Positions 58,346 to 64,000 of a DNA stretch of 64,000 bases are shown one piece after another. The position numbers and the translations under genes are program-made. The notes under the pieces were generated by a model. That model was not told the DNA's origin. It saw only the letters and a list, made by a program, of their open reading frames with translations, and did no database searches. The DNA is taken from NCBI RefSeq assembly GCF_020510685.1, contig NZ_CP075185.1, positions 4,047,001 to 4,111,000 of the forward strand. The letters are read 5' to 3'. Source of the stretch: Dechloromonas denitrificans (GTDB taxonomy: Bacteria > Pseudomonadota > Gammaproteobacteria > Burkholderiales > Rhodocyclaceae). The stretch's first letter is position 1. Each line of letters begins with the position of its first letter.

Positions 58346-58729
58346 ATGATTCGGGAGAAGGCTACGCAATCGGAAGTAGGCGATCGCGGAACGTGCATTG
58401 CATTGATTTTTGCCCTGGCGGCCGAGCGCCTGACGATTTACTACGAGCACAGCCAATGGCTGACCGAAGCCCAGGGGGCGACGCTCGCCGCCGACTGGCT
58501 GTGGCGCTCGAAACGCCAGTTGAGCCATGCCGAACGGCGCAAGCTGTCGGGCCTGAGCGATCAGCTGGCCCGCCAGATCGCCGGCACGCTGTCGCGCGAG
58601 GCCGGGCTGTATGCCGCCCACGAGATGACCGAGGCCCTCGACCCGAACTATCACTCGGAGATCGCCGAGACCTTCATGCAGGAATGCGAGCGCCTGTTCG
58701 ATCAGGACGCCGCCGAACCGCCGGCTTAA
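58346..58729 (+). CDS. Orphan soluble protein, 127 aa
   Basis: Family not recognised. From the ATG at 58346 (AGGCGG about seven bases upstream) the protein is helical with no membrane segment: 'GTCIALIFALAAERLTIYY', 'RQLSHAERRKLSGLSDQLA' and 'EIAETFMQECERLFDQD'. The longer frame from 58217 covers the terminator and lacks support. Its stop overlaps the stop of the convergent RND pump gene by four bases. No role can be assigned. Confidence 0.6.
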   Translation: MIREKATQSEVGDRGTCIALIFALAAERLTIYYEHSQWLTEAQGATLAADWLWRSKRQLSHAERRKLSGLSDQLARQIAGTLSREAGLYAAHEMTEALDPNYHSEIAETFMQECERLFDQDAAEPPA

Positions 58730-61700
58730 TGCGGCGGCAAGCCGACCTTGGCGCGCACCAGCGCGATCAGGTCGTCGACGTAGGTAAACACCACCGGGAT
58801 CACCAGCAAGCTGAGGAAGGTCGACGTCACCAGGCCGCCGATCACGACGATCGCCATCGGCGCCCGGAAGCTCGGGTCGGTGCCGATGCCCAGGGCAATC
58901 GGCATCATCCCGGCGCCCATCGCCACCGTCGTCATGACGATCGGCCGGGCCCGCTTGCGGCAGGCGTCGAGCAGCGCGTGCCAACGGTCCAGACCATGCT
59001 CGCGACGGGCAAGGATGACGTAATCGATAAGCAGGATGGAGTTCTTGGTGGCGATGCCCATCAGCATGATCAGACCGATCATCGAGGGCATCGACAAGGC
59101 GGTCTGGCTGATGAACAGCGCCAGGAAAGCCCCGGGCACCGAGAGGACCAGCGCCGCCAGAATGGTCAGCGGCTGGACGAAGTCCTTGAAGAGCAGCACC
59201 AGCACGATGTAGATGCACAGCACGCCGGTCGCCATGGCCAGGGCGAAGCTCTGGAACAGCTCGCCCATCGCCTCGGCATCGCCGACCGTCGTCTGCTGCA
59301 CGCCGGGTGGCAGGGTTTTCAGACTGGGCAGGGCCAGGGCCAGTTTCTCGACTTCGCCGAGCGGCTGGTTGTTCAGTTCGATCTCGAAATTGATGTTGCG
59401 CAGCCGGTCGTAGCGGTCGATCTCGGCCGGCCCGCCGGCCAGGCTCAAGGATGCGACATTGGCGATCATCACCGGGCCATGCTGGCTGGGCACCGTCAGC
59501 CGAGCCAGCAGACTCAGATCCTGACGCGCCGCCGGCGGCAATTTGACGACGATGGGCACCTGGCGCTGCGCCAGATTGAGCTTGGCCAGACTCTGGTCGT
59601 AATCCCCGGCGGTGGCGATGCGCAAGGTGTCGGCGATGACCGCCGAGGTGACGCCGAGATCGGCCATGCGGGCGAAATCGGGGCGAATGACCAGCTCCGG
59701 GCGGACCAGGCTGGCCGTCGTCGTGACGTTGCCGATACCGGGAATGCCGCGCAGCTCGCGCTCGACCAGCCGGGCATGCTCGGACAGCAGCGGGCCGTTT
59801 TCGCTGGCCAGCACCAGCACATATTTTTCGTTGGCGCCACCGAGGCCGACCTTGACCTGAACGCCGGGCAAGTCGGTGAGCATCGTCCGGAACTCGCGCT
59901 CGATGCTCTGCTTGGTCACGCCGCCGCGCTGCTGGCGCGGTGTCAGATTGATCGTCAGCGTCGCCTTGCGCACCTCGGAGGCGCCGCGCGGGGCAAACGG
60001 ATCGCTGCCGGCCGCGCCGCCGCCAATCGCCGTGTAAACCATTTTGACATGCGAATTTTTTTCGACGATCAGCCGGGCCTTCTCGGCGACGGCAAAGGTT
60101 TCCTGGAAGGTACTGCCCGGCGCCAGCGACAGGTAGACCTGGGTCTGCGAGAGATCGTCCGGCGGCATGAAGCCGGTCGGCAGAAACGGCACCAGCGCGA
60201 ACGAGCCGAGGAAAAAAGCCGCCGCCGCCAGCATCGTCAACACCCGGTGCCGCATGCACTTGCCCACCCAGCCGACGTACATCGTCATCCAGCGCGGCTC
60301 CGGGTGGTCGCGGCGGGGCGGTTTGAGAATGTAGGCGGCCATCATCGGCGTCAGCATGCGGGCGACGACCAATGAGAAGAAAACCGCGATGGCGGCGGTC
60401 CACCCGAACTGGATGAAGAATTTTCCGGCCACCCCGCTCATGAAAGCGGTCGGCAGGAAGACGGCGATCAGCGTAAAGGTCGTCGCGATCACCGCCAGGC
60501 CGATTTCGTCGGCCGCTTCCATCGCCGCCTGGTAGGGCGTCTTGCCCATGCGCAGGTGGCGCATGATGTTCTCGATTTCGACGATGGCGTCATCGACCAG
60601 AATGCCGACGACCAGCGACATCGAGAGCAGCGTCACGACGTTGAGCGTAAAGCCCATCAGATACATCACGGCAAAGGCCGGGATGATCGACAACGGCAAG
60701 GCGGTGGCCGAAACCAGCGTCGCCCGCCAGTCGCGCAGGAAGAGCCAGACGACGATGACGGCAAGAATGGCGCCTTCGATCAGCAGCGCCATCGAGCCGT
60801 CGAAATTTTCCTCGACCGGATCGACGAAATTGAAGGCTTCGGTGACGGTGATATCCGGGTGATCGGCTTGCAGTTTTTGCAGTGTGGCGCGCACGCCCTC
60901 GGCGACCTCGACTTCGCCCGCCCCGCGACTGCGCGTAATTTCAAAACCGACCACCGGCTTGCCGTTGAGCAATGCCGCCGAGCGTTGCTCGGCCACCGTG
61001 TCGCTGACCGTCGCCAGCTGATCGAGGCGGATCGTCCGGCCGTCCGAGAGGACCATGTCCAGCGCTCCCAGTTCGGCCGCCGAGTTGACGGTGGCGATGG
61101 TGCGCACCGACTGCTCGATACCGCCGACATCGGCCCGGCCGCCCGAGGCTTCCTGCTGGATCCGGCGCAATTGCCGCGAAATATCGGCGGCCGTCGCGTT
61201 CAAGGCCAGCAGACGGGCCGGATCAAGCGCGATATGCACTTCGCGCGTCACCCCGCCGACCCGCGCCACGGCGCCGACGCCACGCACGCTGAGCATGGCC
61301 TTGCTGACCGTGTTGTCGACGAACCACGACAGCCCCTCGTCGTCCATCCGGCTCGACGCCACCGTATAGGTCAGGATCGGCGCACCGGCGACGTTTATCT
61401 TGCTGATTACCGGGTCCTTGAGGTCGCCCGGCAGGTCGGAACGAATCCGCGACACCGCATCGCGGACGTCGTCGACCGCTTCCTGGGTCGGCTTCTCGAG
61501 GCGGAATTCGATGGTGACGATGGCCGTGCCATCCTGCACCTTGGTATAGATATGCTTGATGCCCTGCAGGGTGGCGACCGAATTTTCGATCTTGCGCGCC
61601 ACCTCGGTTTCCATCTGGGCCGGCGCGGCACCGGGCAGCGAGGCGGTGACGGTGACCATCGGCAGATCGATATCCATGAACTGCTGGATCTTCATGCCCT

Positions 61701-61791
61701 TGAAGGCCAGCAAACCGGCCAGCGTGAGCAGCAGGAAAAAGAGAATGGCCGGGGTCGGATTGCGGATCGACCAGGAGGAAACGTTGATCAC
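58726..61791 (-). CDS. RND efflux pump, HAE1/AcrB-type inner-membrane subunit
   Basis: 1021-aa proton-driven exporter with the twelve-helix RND layout: first helix 'NPTPAILFFLLLTLAGLLAF', large periplasmic loops after helices 1 and 7. Proton-relay residues are kept: the Asp pair in helix 4 ('VVGILVDDAIVEIENIM') and Lys in helix 10 ('LMGIATKNSILLIDYV'). Heavy-metal CzcA signatures are not evident, so an organic substrate is more likely. It overlaps the adaptor gene by four bases (ATGA). No TolC-like gene is in the window. Confidence 0.92.
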   Translation of the reverse strand: MINVSSWSIRNPTPAILFFLLLTLAGLLAFKGMKIQQFMDIDLPMVTVTASLPGAAPAQMETEVARKIENSVATLQGIKHIYTKVQDGTAIVTIEFRLEKPTQEAVDDVRDAVSRIRSDLPGDLKDPVISKINVAGAPILTYTVASSRMDDEGLSWFVDNTVSKAMLSVRGVGAVARVGGVTREVHIALDPARLLALNATAADISRQLRRIQQEASGGRADVGGIEQSVRTIATVNSAAELGALDMVLSDGRTIRLDQLATVSDTVAEQRSAALLNGKPVVGFEITRSRGAGEVEVAEGVRATLQKLQADHPDITVTEAFNFVDPVEENFDGSMALLIEGAILAVIVVWLFLRDWRATLVSATALPLSIIPAFAVMYLMGFTLNVVTLLSMSLVVGILVDDAIVEIENIMRHLRMGKTPYQAAMEAADEIGLAVIATTFTLIAVFLPTAFMSGVAGKFFIQFGWTAAIAVFFSLVVARMLTPMMAAYILKPPRRDHPEPRWMTMYVGWVGKCMRHRVLTMLAAAAFFLGSFALVPFLPTGFMPPDDLSQTQVYLSLAPGSTFQETFAVAEKARLIVEKNSHVKMVYTAIGGGAAGSDPFAPRGASEVRKATLTINLTPRQQRGGVTKQSIEREFRTMLTDLPGVQVKVGLGGANEKYVLVLASENGPLLSEHARLVERELRGIPGIGNVTTTASLVRPELVIRPDFARMADLGVTSAVIADTLRIATAGDYDQSLAKLNLAQRQVPIVVKLPPAARQDLSLLARLTVPSQHGPVMIANVASLSLAGGPAEIDRYDRLRNINFEIELNNQPLGEVEKLALALPSLKTLPPGVQQTTVGDAEAMGELFQSFALAMATGVLCIYIVLVLLFKDFVQPLTILAALVLSVPGAFLALFISQTALSMPSMIGLIMLMGIATKNSILLIDYVILARREHGLDRWHALLDACRKRARPIVMTTVAMGAGMMPIALGIGTDPSFRAPMAIVVIGGLVTSTFLSLLVIPVVFTYVDDLIALVRAKVGLPPH

Positions 61792-62918
61792 GGCTTGCTG
61801 CCTTCGACAACCTTCACGACATCGCCATCGGCCAGGAAGCCGGCACCATTCTCGACCACCCGGGCGTCCGCTGCCAGCCCGGAAACGATCTCGACGCGCT
61901 CGCCGAGACGCCGGCCGAGCGTGACCTTGGCCTGGGCGACGCGATCGGCGCCGTCCAGCCGGAAAGCGTAGGCGAAGCCCTCGCGCAGGACCACCGCCGT
62001 TTGCGGCAGAGTCAGCGCCGGGCGTTGCGCCAGCTGGAATTCGCCGCGTGCGAACATGCCGGCGCGGACGGCGTCGGTAGCCGGCAAATCGACATAGACC
62101 AGCCCGTTACGGGTCTGCGGATCGACGCTCGGTGCAACGACCCGCACGCTACCGCGCACCGTTCCGCCATTCGGGCTGATCAGGACCGCGGCCAGGCCGG
62201 GCTTGAGGTAGACCAGGTCGGTCGACGGGACTTCGGCCCGCCATTCCAGCCGGCCGCCGCGGATCAGCCGGAACAGTTCCTGCCCGGATTGGGTCAGCGA
62301 ACCGACGGTCGCGCTGCGCGCCGAGATCACGCCGGCATCCGGAGCCAGCACGTTGGTCTTGCTCATTTTCACTTCGGCCGCCTGCTGCCGGGCACGCGCC
62401 GCGGCCAGCCGGGCGGCGGCGGTATGCTGGGCCGTCTGGAACTGGGTATTGAGTTGCGAGCTGTAGAAACCCTTGGCCTTCAGCTCCGTGGCCCGCTCGG
62501 CATTGCCCTTCGCTTCCATCGCACTGGCCTGGGTTTCGGCCACGCTGGCCTGGGCTTCGGCGAGTTCGCTGGCCACCGTGTCGCTGGCGATGCGCGCCAG
62601 GGCCTGGCCTTTGCGAACCTGATCGCCGACCTGGACGAGCACTTCGGTGATCCGGTAATTGCTGATTTCCGGCCCGATCACCGCCTCCTGCCAGGCCACG
62701 ACATTGCCATTGGCCGGCAGCACTTGCGGCCAGTCTTCGGCCTGCAGCGAGATCAAACTGACCGTCAGCGCCGGCTTGGCGGCTGGCGCAACCGTCGCTG
62801 CCGGCTTTTTCGCGGCCGGGCCGGCAAAGAAAAGGGCGCCGGCTGCCAGCACGGCAACCAGCACCAGCCCGACGCGGGTCTGCCGCTTGGCAAGCGGCCC
62901 CGAAGAAAAGAGTTTCAT
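61788..62918 (-). CDS. RND efflux periplasmic adaptor (HlyD/MFP family)
   Basis: 376 aa from the ATG at 62918, directly before an N-terminal membrane anchor ('TRVGLVLVAVLAAGALFFAG'). Then a lipoyl-type half motif ('ISNYRITEVLVQVGDQVRKGQ'), a coiled-coil hairpin (about 125-190, 'ELAEAQASVAETQASAMEA'), the second lipoyl half ('VLAPDAGVISARSATVG') and beta-barrel and membrane-proximal domains. It bridges the pump to an outer-membrane channel encoded elsewhere. Confidence 0.92.
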   Translation of the reverse strand: MKLFSSGPLAKRQTRVGLVLVAVLAAGALFFAGPAAKKPAATVAPAAKPALTVSLISLQAEDWPQVLPANGNVVAWQEAVIGPEISNYRITEVLVQVGDQVRKGQALARIASDTVASELAEAQASVAETQASAMEAKGNAERATELKAKGFYSSQLNTQFQTAQHTAAARLAAARARQQAAEVKMSKTNVLAPDAGVISARSATVGSLTQSGQELFRLIRGGRLEWRAEVPSTDLVYLKPGLAAVLISPNGGTVRGSVRVVAPSVDPQTRNGLVYVDLPATDAVRAGMFARGEFQLAQRPALTLPQTAVVLREGFAYAFRLDGADRVAQAKVTLGRRLGERVEIVSGLAADARVVENGAGFLADGDVVKVVEGSKP

Positions 62919-63030
62919 GCAAAAACCTGTGTCGACTGCGACCTGAAGGAAGCCGCCCCCGGTGGAGCGGCAATCGGCCAATGATAGCCTGCCCGCCGCC
63001 GCCCCCGGCCAACAAATGACGCTGTGGTGA

Positions 63031-64000
63031 TCAGCCCTTGCGCAGATTGCCTTCCGCTTCGTCGGCATTCTCGTAGATCTGCGGCGCGATCTGTTGTTTT
63101 TCCAGCGCTTCGCCGAGCTTCATGCGCAGGAAAGTGCTGGCGGTGTAGCGCGTCACATTGTGATAGTGACGCTCCATGATGCCCTTGACGATACCGATGT
63201 AGTCATCGACCAGTTCCGGCACGATCGAGAAGCGGTCGTAATTGACGATGGCATTGACCTTGTGGCCGATCGGCGCCAAGGCGGCTTCGACCGCTTCGAG
63301 AATGCGCGTGATGTCGTTTTCGCTGCGTACCGAGAGGCCGGCGAAATCGACAAAAAACAGGTCCTGCGCGGCATCGTAAGAAAGGCGCTCGGCCAACGGA
63401 CGCTCGAGCATCGCCGGACGGATGCCCATCGGCTGATCGACAAAGATGCGGGCATCCATCAGCTTGGGCGGCTCATGCATGATCGGCGTGAAGGCCATCC
63501 GCTCGAGAATGTCCGTTTGCAGATCGACGCCCGGCGCGACTTCGATCAATTCCAGCCCGTCGGCGGTCAGCTTGAAAACGCAGCGCTCGGTGATGTAGAG
63601 CACGGTCTTGCCCCACTTGGCGGCCTGCGAACCGCTGAAGGTGCGATGTTCGACTTCCTCGACGAACTTGGTCGCCTTGCCGTCCTCGATGATCTGCAGC
63701 TTGCCTTCGTTCACCGCGACTTCCAGATTGCCGGCGGTGAAGGTGCCGACGAAGACCACTTTCTTGGCATTCTGCGAAATGTTGATGAAGCCGCCGGCCC
63801 CGGCCAGGCGCGGGCCGAACTTGGAGACGTTGAGATTACCCTGGCGGTCGGCCTGGGCCAGGCCGAGGAAGGCGATGTCCAGCCCGCCGCCATCGTAGAA
63901 ATCAAACTGGCTGGGCTGGTCGATGATCGCCTGGGCGTTGGTCGCCGCCCCGAAACTCAGGCCGCCGGCCGGCACGCCGCCGATCACGCCGGGTTCGGCG
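63031..64000 (-). CDS. Propionate CoA-transferase-like acyl-CoA transferase (partial)
   Basis: Only the C-terminal ~323 residues are present; the gene continues past the right edge. '[18 protein letters not shown]', '[18 protein letters not shown]', '[18 protein letters not shown]' and '[11 protein letters not shown]' match the Pct/YdiF family of CoA transferases. The glutamate just before 'PGVIGG' (codon 63994-63996) aligns, as I recall the family, with the catalytic Glu. It would move CoA between acetate/propionate and other acids; the exact substrate is open. Confidence 0.88.
   Translation of the reverse strand, partial: AEPGVIGGVPAGGLSFGAATNAQAIIDQPSQFDFYDGGGLDIAFLGLAQADRQGNLNVSKFGPRLAGAGGFINISQNAKKVVFVGTFTAGNLEVAVNEGKLQIIEDGKATKFVEEVEHRTFSGSQAAKWGKTVLYITERCVFKLTADGLELIEVAPGVDLQTDILERMAFTPIMHEPPKLMDARIFVDQPMGIRPAMLERPLAERLSYDAAQDLFFVDFAGLSVRSENDITRILEAVEAALAPIGHKVNAIVNYDRFSIVPELVDDYIGIVKGIMERHYHNVTRYTASTFLRMKLGEALEKQQIAPQIYENADEAEGNLRKG

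Noticed and set aside
58726..62918. Heavy-metal (CzcA/CusA) type efflux system
   Set aside because: The helix-4 and helix-10 motifs and overall sequence fit HAE1-type multidrug pumps; metal-binding Met/His clusters were not seen.

Overview
The window reads as the chromosome of a GC-rich betaproteobacterium, most likely in the Rhodocyclaceae (Dechloromonas/Azonexus-like). The pointers are a form II RuBisCO with a CbbR-type regulator, a DUF3422 protein, a bacteriohemerythrin-linked sensor kinase, several cyclic-di-GMP signalling proteins, and housekeeping clusters typical of the class (lptD-surA-pdxA-rsmA, amgK-murU, dusB-fis, hemCDXY, algZR-like, prfA-prmC-grxD). The genus is inference from gene content. 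I saw no rRNA, tRNA, prophage, complete insertion sequence or CRISPR array.

Layout. 1-4.6 kb: the end of a LysR gene, a membrane diguanylate cyclase, then cbbM and a cbbR-like gene; the cbbM upstream region carries operator-like repeats. 4.6-5.8 kb: a poorly coding island with a small orphan ORF, a membrane-anchored orphan protein, and a 67-bp element with integron attC architecture. 5.9-11.7 kb (minus): a three-gene signalling operon of a PAS / degenerate GGDEF / degenerate EAL / receiver protein, a hemerythrin-PAS histidine kinase and a second soluble histidine kinase. 12-18.7 kb (plus): DUF3422, purC, prlC, a secreted glutaredoxin-like protein, xthA, a Crp/Fnr regulator and a DUF2892 membrane protein.

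18.8-24.4 kb (minus): lptD-surA-pdxA-rsmA with overlapping stops and starts, divergent from amgK-murU-pepP-ubiH-menA (24.5-29.6 kb, plus). dusB-fis, purH, purD and hemF follow. A related hairpin-forming repeat sits directly before murU, purH and purD. 34.9-39.1 kb (minus) is hemC-hemD-hemX-hemY plus a small Cys-rich protein. 39.1-43.2 kb (plus) holds a TPMT-like methyltransferase, pepN and a lone receiver protein. 43.2-44.9 kb (minus) is a LytS/LytTR (AlgZ/AlgR-like) pair, divergent from argH, which is followed by a Ser/Thr kinase fused to a cyclic-nucleotide-binding domain.

47.8-53.5 kb: an OsmC protein with an AT-rich operator-like promoter, grxD-prmC-prfA (minus), a plus-strand receiver-GGDEF gene, and hemA (minus). 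53.6-57.4 kb is the sulfate ABC importer (sbp-cysT-cysW-cysA). The window ends with an OmpA-type lipoprotein, a small orphan protein, an RND efflux pump with its adaptor, and a partial propionate-CoA-transferase-like gene.

How the parts connect: heme synthesis is represented by hemA, hemC, hemD, hemF, hemX and hemY; purine synthesis by purC, purH and purD; envelope biogenesis and peptidoglycan recycling by lptD, surA, amgK and murU. Signalling is the most unusual theme. The hemerythrin kinase operon looks like a self-contained oxygen/redox sensor coupled to a catalytically dead c-di-GMP-binding receiver protein, and is my best candidate for an undescribed system. The lone attC-like site and the three-copy intergenic repeat are the next most notable items.
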